Source: CAVQJU01 sp963729215
Lineage (GTDB): Bacteria; Acidobacteriota; Vicinamibacteria; Vicinamibacterales; CAVVIG01
Direction: 5' to 3'
Length of the DNA: 64,000 bases
NCBI GenBank assembly: GCA_963729215.1
Contig: CAVSND010000017.1
Coordinates: 1-64,000, forward strand
A program made the translations under genes and the position numbers. Positions 18,147 to 24,976 of the stretch are shown here, piece after piece. The notes beneath the pieces are model-generated. The model saw nothing but the letters and a program-made list of their open reading frames with translations. It was not told the origin of the DNA and did not search any database. Numbering within the stretch: position 1 is the first letter of the stretch; each line of letters begins with the position of its first letter.

Positions 18147-18881
18147 GTGAAGCCCTGGGAGCTTCTCGGTCAGACGCGGACGCCGGAAGGCGAAGAGATG
18201 ACGCTCACCCGCCACGGGAGCGAGTACGTCATCCTCGCGGGCGGCCAGGCCCTGATGTCAAGTCGCATGCACGGCTCGGAGGAATCGCTGGCAATGTTCG
18301 CCTGCGCCCGCGCGCGAAGCCTTGAAACGCCGTGTTGCCTCGTCGGAGGACTCGGTATGGGCTTCACCCTGCGCGCCGCACTCGATCTGCTGCCGCCAGA
18401 CGCCACTGTCGTCGTCTCCGAGTTGGTACCCGCGTTGGTGGAGTGGAATCGCGGTCCGCTCGGTGCACTCGCCAGGCACCCGCTTCGCGACAAGCGCGTG
18501 GTGCTCGAGGTTGGCGATGTGGGGGCTTTGCTGTGTGGGAAGCCCGGCCGGTTCGACGCCATCCTGCTCGACGTGGACAACGGCCCGTCCGCATTCACCG
18601 CCTCGAGCAACGCCGATCTCTACGGCGATCGCGGGCTCGCCGTCGCGCGGGCTGCGCTCAAGCCCGACGGCGTGCTTGGCGTCTGGTCATCCCGGGAAGA
18701 TCGACGATTCGAGCAGCGCCTCCGCTACGCGGGCTTCGACGTGACCGTGGAACGCGTGAGAGGCCGTCTCAAGAAAGGCGGACCGAGGCATACGATTTTC
18801 ATCGGCACTATGTCGCCTCGTTCCGCCTCGGCGGCTCACTTAGTCGATGACGAGGATTGCGACAGCCTGCAAGTCCGCTAA
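18147..18881 (+). CDS. Spermidine-synthase-like SAM-binding protein
   Basis: Rossmann-fold protein of about 244 residues resembling spermine/spermidine synthases and related methyltransferases. Family features are PWELLGQTRTPEGEEMTLTR at the start, MSSRMHGSEESLA, LVGGLGMGFTLRAAL (the nucleotide-binding glycine loop), VVVSELVPALVEWNRGPL and DAILLDVDNGPSAF. The GTG at 18147 keeps the conserved KPWELLG segment; an ATG at 18198 would remove it. It follows the ankyrin gene by 17 bases and is probably in the same transcript. True substrate is unknown. Confidence 0.8.
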   Translation: MKPWELLGQTRTPEGEEMTLTRHGSEYVILAGGQALMSSRMHGSEESLAMFACARARSLETPCCLVGGLGMGFTLRAALDLLPPDATVVVSELVPALVEWNRGPLGALARHPLRDKRVVLEVGDVGALLCGKPGRFDAILLDVDNGPSAFTASSNADLYGDRGLAVARAALKPDGVLGVWSSREDRRFEQRLRYAGFDVTVERVRGRLKKGGPRHTIFIGTMSPRSASAAHLVDDEDCDSLQVR

Positions 18882-18907
18882 AGTGCCAATTGAAGCGTGA
18901 TTGAAAC

Positions 18908-19357
18908 TCAGCGCGGCGTGGTCACCGGGGCGGCAGTGTTGAATCCCGCGCCGCCGTCCCCGTCCCAGTCCTTCTCGACGCCGTGGCCTCGCGCCTGATC
19001 GCCGTGTATCGGCGTCACGTAGCCGAGCAGGCAACCGTTCGAGCCATCCTTAAGAAGATGGCACCGGACCCGGATGGCGTCGCCCGGCCTGACGTCTTCG
19101 CGCTTGATGCCCACCTTCGTGAGACCTGAAGGACCCGTGGCTTCGAGCGCCCACGTCGTCGGCTGGCCGCCGTTCTTGTCGTCCTTGACGTCCAGGTAGA
19201 TCCAGGAATGCGGGACCAGCAGGTGGACCTCCTTCACCTCACCGGTCATCGTCGTCCACGTGGTGAGGTCGTAATTGCCGTGCGAGTGATGCGCGGCGAC
19301 CGGGACAGCGATGAACATCACGAACGCAGCCGCAAGCGTCAGGAATCTGGCCAGCAT
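18908..19357 (-). CDS. DUF6152-type secreted protein
   Basis: 149 residues. The ATG at 19357 lies eight bases after AAGGAG. A signal peptide ends VPVAAHHSHGNYD; the HHSH opening and TMTGEVKEVHLLVPHSWIYL are the DUF6152 signature. Later KREDVRPGDAIRVRCHLLKDGS is the second family block. Predicted small beta-barrel (OB-like) in the periplasm. It is last in a minus-strand cluster after a secreted protein, a cytochrome c and a beta-propeller protein, which suggests work with a redox enzyme. Function is unknown. Confidence 0.8.
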   Translation of the reverse strand: MLARFLTLAAAFVMFIAVPVAAHHSHGNYDLTTWTTMTGEVKEVHLLVPHSWIYLDVKDDKNGGQPTTWALEATGPSGLTKVGIKREDVRPGDAIRVRCHLLKDGSNGCLLGYVTPIHGDQARGHGVEKDWDGDGGAGFNTAAPVTTPR

Positions 19358-19377
19358 GATCATCTCTCCTTCAACGG

Positions 19378-20070
19378 CTACTGCGGCGGGACGGGCGCAG
19401 GCGGCGCGCCCGCGCGGGGCGGCGCGGGCGCCGGGAATTTCCATCCTTCCGAGTATCCCGTCGTGTAGATCGATCGATAGCGAATCGACCGGCCTTCCTC
19501 ATCGATGAACATGAGCGACTGCTGAAAGAGCCCGGGTGCCGGCGCTCTCGCGGGCACGGTCGCCTCGAGGATGTAGAGGCGCGTGCCATGCCGGTTGATC
19601 TGTGCGAACGTCCGCGAGCCGTCGGCGTTGGTGAGCTGAACGCGCAGGCCCTCGACCTGATCCACCACGCTCCACCCGAAATACGTCACCTTGGCGTTGC
19701 GCTGCATGAACTTCCACGACGCGAAGATCATCGAGCCCTGCACGTCGGCCCGCCAGTCGTTCGTGCAGGCGTCGCCTTCTCCGCCCTTCGCCTTACACTG
19801 CGCAACCCGCTCCGTGTGAATCTTCTCGGCGTCCTTGAGGTCGACGGCCGTCACCGAATAGCGGCTTGGTCCCTGATCCGCGCTGTAAACGTGCGCCGGC
19901 AGCGTAATGCCGAATTCGGTGGCGTACGCGACGTCCTGCACCCTGGGCTCGCTCGGGAAGTTGACGCCGAACAGATCCGCCTTGCTCGCGTACTGGATCC
20001 ATTCCTGCGCGAAGGACGGCTGGCACAACAACACGACCAACGTCGCCGTCGCTGCGTAAATCCGGCGCAT
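19378..20070 (-). CDS. Conserved secreted hypothetical protein
   Basis: 230 residues with GGAGG before the ATG at 20070 and a signal peptide ending CQPSFAQ. The mature part begins EWIQYASKADLFGVNFPSEP, a pattern I associate with conserved acidobacterial exported proteins. It continues as mixed beta strands with GWSVVDQVEGLRVQLTNADG and ends in a Pro/Ala-rich tail. No catalytic motif is visible. It is 20 bases from the DUF6152 gene and 61 bases from the cytochrome gene on the same strand, so probably one operon. Confidence 0.65.
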   Translation of the reverse strand: MRRIYAATATLVVLLCQPSFAQEWIQYASKADLFGVNFPSEPRVQDVAYATEFGITLPAHVYSADQGPSRYSVTAVDLKDAEKIHTERVAQCKAKGGEGDACTNDWRADVQGSMIFASWKFMQRNAKVTYFGWSVVDQVEGLRVQLTNADGSRTFAQINRHGTRLYILEATVPARAPAPGLFQQSLMFIDEEGRSIRYRSIYTTGYSEGWKFPAPAPPRAGAPPAPVPPQ

Positions 20071-20131
20071 GGTGCAACCTCCGGGCAGGCCTCGGGCCTG
20101 CAGTTCTACCAATACTGACAGGACACACTCG

Positions 20132-21025
20132 TTACTGACACCTGGCTGCTCCGCTGCCTTCGGCGCCGCCCTTGTCGCGGTACACCTTGTGGCAGTTCGC
20201 GCACGCGTCATTGAGCTTCTCGCTCACCTCGCCGAACGCATCGAGCTTTCTCGCCCGCGACGCCTGGCGCGCGAGCTTACCCGCGTCCACGAGCGCCGAC
20301 ACGTACTGCTTCCAGTCGGCGTGGTCCACGGGTGCGAGCTTGCCGTTCTGGCACCGGCGCCCAGGCGTCAGCAGCAGAGCGGCCGTTTCGGTGAGCGCGA
20401 CCGCCGCTTGATCGACGGCCAGCCATCCCGGATAGACGGTCGAGCCCCACTCGACGTAGTCGAACGGCGAGGTGGCGAGCGGCTTGCCGCGCGCCGCCGC
20501 CGGATCCTTCACCTGCAGGTTGAAGATGATGTTCGCGTTCGGAAACGCGATGGCCCGCATCAGCTCGGCCAGGTTGCCCTCCGGCGCGGAGAGAGCCGTC
20601 GCGGCCGCCGGCGCCCGCACAGTCGGAAACACCGTCTCGGCAAGCACGCCTTCGCCAAGGTCGGCCGGCCCCGCGGGAAACTTCCCGGCCTGCAGGACGT
20701 AGGCGAGCAGGTCCGCCGCCTGCAGCCGGGACAAACTCCCCGGCTTCTCGAATGGCATCGTCTTCTGGATCTTGTCGACGGCCTCCGCGAGCGGACGCGC
20801 GCTCCAGTTCGCCAGGAAGCTCTCCCCCGCAAGCGGAGGCCCGATGGCGCCTTCCATGGCCTTGCCGTGACAGTCGCCGCATTGGGCGCGGTAGATCTGC
20901 TCGCCGCGCGCCGCCTGCGCCGTGGAGTACACGCCCGAAGTGACCGGGCGCGCCTGTCCGGCGTGCAGCAACGACGCGGCGAGAACCACGACGCACGACG
21001 CCACGACAGCGCGGTGAGATGCCAT
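20132..21025 (-). CDS. Two-CxxCH exported cytochrome c
   Basis: About 297 residues. The ATG at 21025 (MASHRAVVASC) or a TTG 12 bases earlier, nearer to a GAGG, opens a signal peptide ending HAGQA. CGDCHGKAMEGAIGPPLAG is a class I cytochrome c haem site, with TMPFEKPG providing a likely axial Met. A second haem site, CANCHKVYRD, lies at the extreme C-terminus in the position and context of a cytochrome c-prime. The two-domain layout would carry two haems. It starts 21 bases after the beta-propeller gene's stop, so the two proteins likely form an electron-transfer pair in the periplasm. Confidence 0.85.
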   Translation of the reverse strand: MASHRAVVASCVVVLAASLLHAGQARPVTSGVYSTAQAARGEQIYRAQCGDCHGKAMEGAIGPPLAGESFLANWSARPLAEAVDKIQKTMPFEKPGSLSRLQAADLLAYVLQAGKFPAGPADLGEGVLAETVFPTVRAPAAATALSAPEGNLAELMRAIAFPNANIIFNLQVKDPAAARGKPLATSPFDYVEWGSTVYPGWLAVDQAAVALTETAALLLTPGRRCQNGKLAPVDHADWKQYVSALVDAGKLARQASRARKLDAFGEVSEKLNDACANCHKVYRDKGGAEGSGAARCQ

Positions 21026-21046
21026 ATGGCGTCGCAAGCCTCGACG

Positions 21047-22093
21047 CTAGCGGGTCGAGCCTTTCGCCGGCTTGACGTATTGCTTCAGCGCCTGTTTGGC
21101 CGTGAGCGCGCCGTAGATGTTGCCGTCGGCATCAACCGCGACGCCCTCCCCGGTTCCGTCGGGATCGGCGTCGGGAATGAGCGCGGTCACCTTGCCGTCC
21201 TTCGCGCTCCCGACTCTGATTCCCCGCTTGAAGCCGGGATTGGTTTTCTCGTCCGACTGCGTGTCGGCGGCGTAGAGCACGTCGTTCCGATCGATGTAGA
21301 TCCCGCTCGGCCGGCCGAACTGCTTCCACTCGGCCAGGAATTTTCCGTCCTGATCGAAAATCTGAATCCGGCTGTTCCCGCGGTCGGCAACGAACAGGCG
21401 TCCGCCTTTGTCCATCGCCAGCGAGTGCGGCGTGTCGAACTCGCCCGGCCCGGATCCCTTCTTGCCCCACGATTTGATGAACGTCCCGTCTTTCGAGAAC
21501 TTCACGATGCGGGCGTTCGTGTTTCCCCCGTGGCCGTCGGCGACGAACACATCGCCGTTTGGAGCCACCAGGATGTCCGACGGCGGACCGAACGTGTCCG
21601 TCCCGTCGCCAGCGACGCCCGCCTTGCCGAGGGTCATCAGGACTTTTCCCTCCGGGCTGAACTTGAAGACCTGATCGCCCCTGGCACCCTTCGCGGCTCC
21701 GTCTGCCAGCCAGATGTTTCCCTGCCGGTCCACGTGAATGCCGTGCGGGCTGACGAACATCCCCGCGCCGAAGCTCGTCACGAGCTTGCCCGACGCATCG
21801 AACTTGAGGACGGGCGCCAGGTTCGACTCGGCGCACGCCTGCGCCTGGCTGGCTCCGCCGCACCGCTCAAACACCCAGACGCTGCGGCCATCCCGATCGA
21901 TATCGATCGCGGCGGTCGATCCCATCGCCCTGCCTTCCGGGAGCTTGAAGTGGTTCGTGACGGCCTGATACGGATTGGGTGGGGAATCGGCGGCGGCCTG
22001 GGCGGCCACCTGAACGCTCGCGCCCGGACTCGATAACAGTGTTGCGGCGACGCTGGCTGCCAGGGTCCAACGAACACGACCACTACGCGTCAT
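21047..22093 (-). CDS. NHL-type six-bladed beta-propeller protein
   Basis: About 348 residues with GGAGG before the ATG at 22093 and a signal peptide ending VAAQA. Repeated blades read GKLVTSFGAGMFVSPHGIHV, GNIWLADG, GKVLMTLGKAG, GDVFVADGHGG, GTFIKSWGKKGSGPGEFDTP, GRLFVADRGNSRIQIFDQDG and GNIYGALT, the NHL/peptidylglycine alpha-amidating-like pattern. Periplasmic. It is the first gene of the cluster with cytochrome c, a secreted protein and DUF6152. Substrate is unknown; oxidation of an extracellular compound with electrons passed to the cytochrome is inferred. Confidence 0.85.
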   Translation of the reverse strand: MTRSGRVRWTLAASVAATLLSSPGASVQVAAQAAADSPPNPYQAVTNHFKLPEGRAMGSTAAIDIDRDGRSVWVFERCGGASQAQACAESNLAPVLKFDASGKLVTSFGAGMFVSPHGIHVDRQGNIWLADGAAKGARGDQVFKFSPEGKVLMTLGKAGVAGDGTDTFGPPSDILVAPNGDVFVADGHGGNTNARIVKFSKDGTFIKSWGKKGSGPGEFDTPHSLAMDKGGRLFVADRGNSRIQIFDQDGKFLAEWKQFGRPSGIYIDRNDVLYAADTQSDEKTNPGFKRGIRVGSAKDGKVTALIPDADPDGTGEGVAVDADGNIYGALTAKQALKQYVKPAKGSTR

Positions 22094-22150
22094 GACACCC
22101 TCCACTGGATCGTGCGATCCCAAGAGACGGGTTACGTCAGGCCAGAGATT

Positions 22151-22628
22151 CTATGGCAAAACGGGGGTGGGAATCCGCGGCGCGCACGTCGGCGCAATAT
22201 CCCTCACCGTGTGGGCGTAAAAGGTTGGCGGCACGTTGCGCCGGAAATCTTCGCCCAGGTTCGGATCGCCGCCGCCGAGATAGAACCTCCCCTTGTCCGA
22301 TTCGGCCACGAGAATGCCGCTCGTCTGCTGTCCGACACCCTCGACGCTTCCAATCAACTCGACCTGATGGCCCTTGAGCGCCTTGAGCTGGCTGCGGATC
22401 GCGCGAATGCCGTTGACTCCCAGCGAGTCTGGAAATGGTAAGTTCGAATCCACCGGTTCGACGCGGGTGAGCCTCCCGCCCGGTGAGACAACCACGGACT
22501 GCCATGCCTTTGAGCGGCTGGGCGGCCGCGGGCGCCGGCCCTTGCGCCTGCGGGGCGGAGACGATGCCCAGGCTGATCGCGAGCGCAATGGCCGCGGCCG
22601 ACACACACTGTGATTTTCTTGTTCCCAT
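22151..22628 (-). CDS. Small secreted hypothetical protein, frameshifted
   Basis: Signal peptide MGTRKSQCVSAAAIALAISL ending APQAQ, then LKGMAVRGCLTG. After a one-base insertion near 22488 the frame continues GRLTRVEPVDSN, RSQLKALKGHQVELIGSVEG and DKGRFYLGGGDPN to the TAG at 22151. The KGHQVELIGSVEG strand resembles small OB-fold periplasmic proteins. It precedes the beta-propeller cluster on the same strand, 58 bases away, and could belong to it. Family unknown. Confidence 0.55.
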
Positions 22629-22671
22629 CGTCCTGTCGCTAGCTGGCGCGCTTAGCCCCGGCGGGAGTGCG

Positions 22672-23244
22672 CTATGTCGCTGCGGCGATCTTTCGCGCCG
22701 CGGTGCCGAGCATCAGCCGTGAGAATCCCGTAATCATCAGGTTCACGCCCACAAGCGTCCCGATCGCCCACGCGGAGCTCGACGGCCAGTTCCTCCAGAT
22801 CATGCCCCCGAGCAGCAAGGTCACGATGGCGTTGACGAGGCGCCAACTCGATCCACCTTCACGACCGACCATGAAGTAGGCCACGATTTCGATCACGGCC
22901 TCCACCAGCAGGACCACGGCCAGGTACAGCGTAAGCGTCCCGAGGCCGAGCAGCGGGTGCGTCAGGAAGTACAACCCGGCGACGACGTAGATCGCCGCGA
23001 CGATCAACTGCCAGACAACGCGGCCGGCGCCGCCTCCGGCAAAAGCCGACACGCCATGGGCGAGGCCGCCGAAAATCAGCAGCCAGCCCACGAGAATGGC
23101 CACGGCGAGACCCGCCACGGCCGGCTCGAGAATCGCCAGCACGCCAAGGACGACGAACACGACGCCCATCACCGTGAGCCACCGTCCCGCATTCCTGACG
23201 ATCGTCACCGGTCCCGATCTGCCGCCTGGATTCGTGGCGCTCAT
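22672..23244 (-). CDS. HdeD family (DUF308) membrane protein
   Basis: 190 residues with six hydrophobic segments, starting after GGGAGG at ATG 23244. The layout and phrases GRWLTVMGVVFVVLGVLAIL, PLLGLGTLTLYLAVVLLVEA and VNAIVTLLLGGMIWRNWPSS are those of HdeD/DUF308 proteins, which in enterobacteria are linked to acid resistance; the role here is unknown. Inner membrane. It is separated by about 100 bases from the next minus-strand gene. Confidence 0.88.
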   Translation of the reverse strand: MSATNPGGRSGPVTIVRNAGRWLTVMGVVFVVLGVLAILEPAVAGLAVAILVGWLLIFGGLAHGVSAFAGGGAGRVVWQLIVAAIYVVAGLYFLTHPLLGLGTLTLYLAVVLLVEAVIEIVAYFMVGREGGSSWRLVNAIVTLLLGGMIWRNWPSSSAWAIGTLVGVNLMITGFSRLMLGTAARKIAAAT

Positions 23245-23340
23245 TGGTGGCCTCCCAAGGAGCCGGAGTCTATCCCAGAGAGAACCGGACGCAAGTGGAA
23301 TGAGCGGCAGCTTCCTTCATCGTGTCGAGCATCCACGGGT

Positions 23341-23994
23341 CTACTGGTCGGCGTATCGCTTCGCCGCCGCCAGGTCCTTGCGGAGCTCCTCCGCCGTGCG
23401 GCGCGGACCATACCCCGGCGTATCGCGCTGAATGCGCCAACCTTCCTTCAGCGGCCCGGCATCCACTGTGTCGAAACCGAACTCGTCGAGCAGCTTCGTC
23501 ACGGTGGCCTTCGCGGCAGGATCGTCGCCGGCGATCACGAGCGCGCGTCGATTCTTCGATCCCGCCGGCTGCCCGTCGGTGGTGATCTGCGCCGCGTAGA
23601 TATGGTTGAACGCCTTGACGACCTTCGAGGTCGGGAGATGCGCCTGCAGCAGCTCCGCGGTCGTTGTCGACTCGTTGTCGAGCTCGGGAATGTGGCCGTC
23701 ACGCTGGGGGTAGTAGTTGTTGGTGTCGATCACGATCTTGCCCGCGAGCGGCGCCACCGGCACCTCGCGGTAATTCTTGAGCGGCACGGTGACCACGACA
23801 ATGTCTCCAGCCTTGGCGGCATCCGCGGCGGTCGCTGCACGCGCCCTCGGCCCAAGTTCGGCCACGAGCGCGGCCAACGTTTCCGGCCCGCGCGAGTTGC
23901 TGATCACCACGTCATGCCCGTGTGAGATCGCGAGTCTGGCGACCTGGCTCCCGATATGTCCCGCACCGATGAATCCGATAGTCGTCATTGCCAT
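23341..23994 (-). CDS. NADPH-dependent F420 reductase-like protein
   Basis: 217 residues. The N-terminus TTIGFIGAGHIGSQVARLA is a Rossmann glycine loop; SNSRGPETLAALVAELG, VVTVPLKNYREVPVAPLAGK and VIDTNNYYPQRDG are typical of the F420-dependent NADP oxidoreductase/NADPH-dependent F420 reductase group. GGGG-rich AGAGGGG precedes the start. Members without F420 act as general NADP-binding reductases, so the cofactor partner is uncertain. It lies downstream of the GNAT and MarR genes on the same strand. Confidence 0.8.
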   Translation of the reverse strand: MAMTTIGFIGAGHIGSQVARLAISHGHDVVISNSRGPETLAALVAELGPRARAATAADAAKAGDIVVVTVPLKNYREVPVAPLAGKIVIDTNNYYPQRDGHIPELDNESTTTAELLQAHLPTSKVVKAFNHIYAAQITTDGQPAGSKNRRALVIAGDDPAAKATVTKLLDEFGFDTVDAGPLKEGWRIQRDTPGYGPRRTAEELRKDLAAAKRYADQ

Positions 23995-24113
23995 ATAAAC
24001 CCCTCTGGGCGCCTTCCAACGTCACCGGACCGCGTGCTACAAACGTGCTCTGCTCGAGTTCGTCGAATGCCTGACGGAGGTCTGCGTATTCACGACGATT
24101 GGACATCGGTGCC

Positions 24114-24377
24114 TCAAGGATTCGACTGGCGCTGTTTTCGAAGGAACGCCCTCACGAACGGACAGACAGCGACCACCTGCAGTCCCTCCGCGCGAGCGGC
24201 GTTGACCGCCGCTTCGGCGAGTCTGGTAGCAAGACCACGACCGCGCAGCGCCGGCGGCACCTCCGTGTGCAGCAGCGCGAGAGCGTTTGGACGCCGCTCG
24301 TAAATCAGGACGGAGGTCTGACCGTCAACGGCGAGCTCGAACTGGTGAGCTTCACGGTTGTCCGTGACTGCCGGCAG
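24114..24377 (-). CDS. GNAT (NATD1-like) N-acetyltransferase without a canonical start
   Basis: Reading the minus strand gives VTDNREAHQFELAVDGQT, LIYERRPNALALLHTEVPPA, LRGRGLATRLAEAAVNAARA and VVAVCPFVRAFLRKQ before a TGA at 24114. This is the compact NATD1/YjdJ-type acetyltransferase with its LRGRGLATRL acetyl-CoA loop and CPFVRAFL end. No ATG, GTG or TTG is in frame before an upstream stop, so the given 5' limit (a CTG at 24377) is arbitrary. A small indel near the start, or overlap with the MarR tail, would explain it. It is a genuine gene by motif but easily missed by gene finders. Confidence 0.7.
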   Translation of the reverse strand: MPAVTDNREAHQFELAVDGQTSVLIYERRPNALALLHTEVPPALRGRGLATRLAEAAVNAARAEGLQVVAVCPFVRAFLRKQRQSNP

Positions 24378-24909
24378 GCTGAGGACGAATGCCCGCGTCG
24401 ATCTCTCCCACCACGCCCCATCCTACTGCGGTCGCCCTGACCTGCTGCTCTTGTTTGCCAACCGAGTGACTTGGCGCCGTGCGTCGCGTTACTCGAGCAG
24501 CCGTGTCAAGGATTCGCACCAGCGCCCGCTGCTCGCTGGTGGAGAGACGTGCGAAGGTGTCGGGCGGCGTGGTCATGCGATCGAGGAGAAGCGTCCGCAG
24601 CCGCGAACCGTTCGCCGTCAGATCGAGGACTTTGACCCGGCGGTCCTCGGCCGACGGACGGCGACGCACGAGGCCGCGCGACTCGAGCCGATCCACCAGC
24701 CCTGTCACATTCGACGCGTCGCAGGCGAGCGTTTCGGCGAGCTGCCCCATGGGGATCGGCCGTCCCGGCTCGATCAGGTGCAGCACGTGGCACTGCGCCG
24801 GCGAGAGCTGGAGCTCTGCGGCAAGCGGCGGCAGGTTCGCGCGGTGCGCGAAGAACAGCTGAGTCAGCAGCTGCCAGGCGTCGCAGGCGTGCGGACGTGC
24901 GGGCTTCAT
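24352..24909 (-). CDS. MarR family transcriptional regulator
   Basis: Winged-helix dimeric repressor. LQLSPAQCHVLHLIEPGRPI and MGQLAETLACDASNVTGLVD form the helix-turn-helix, and RLESRGLVRRRPSAEDRRVK is the family's wing signature. The natural C-terminus is probably around LVRILDTAARV; the remaining 35 residues look like run-on and overlap the GNAT. There is no clear ribosome-binding site at the ATG. It diverges from lon across a perfect palindrome at 24936-24958, the probable operator through which it controls itself and possibly lon. The ligand is unknown. Confidence 0.88.
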   Translation of the reverse strand: MKPARPHACDAWQLLTQLFFAHRANLPPLAAELQLSPAQCHVLHLIEPGRPIPMGQLAETLACDASNVTGLVDRLESRGLVRRRPSAEDRRVKVLDLTANGSRLRTLLLDRMTTPPDTFARLSTSEQRALVRILDTAARVTRRTAPSHSVGKQEQQVRATAVGWGVVGEIDAGIRPQPAGSHGQP

Positions 24910-24935
24910 CAGCCGTCAGTATAGTTCATTTCATA

Positions 24936-24958
24936 AATAGTTGACATCATCAACTATT
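24936..24958. promoter_or_regulatory. Predicted MarR operator
   Basis: Perfect inverted repeat: AATAGTTGA, five-base spacer CATCA, TCAACTATT. It lies in the 67-base gap between the divergent MarR ATG (24909) and the lon ATG (24977). Size, symmetry and A/T-rich arms fit MarR operators. Binding would cover both promoters. Direct observation of the palindrome; the regulator assignment is inference from adjacency. Confidence 0.7.
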
Positions 24959-24976
24959 GGGCGTAACCTCGCTGTC

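Noticed and set aside
20069..22036. 655-residue plus-strand frame over the cytochrome and beta-propeller genes
   Set aside because: Both minus-strand proteins have haem sites, signal peptides and repeats; the plus frame shows only reverse-strand composition.
23912..24106. 64-residue minus-strand frame MSNRREYADLRQAFDELEQS between the GNAT and F420-reductase-like genes
   Set aside because: The first half looks protein-like, but it overlaps the start of the next gene in another frame and has no known motif, so it is not listed as a gene.
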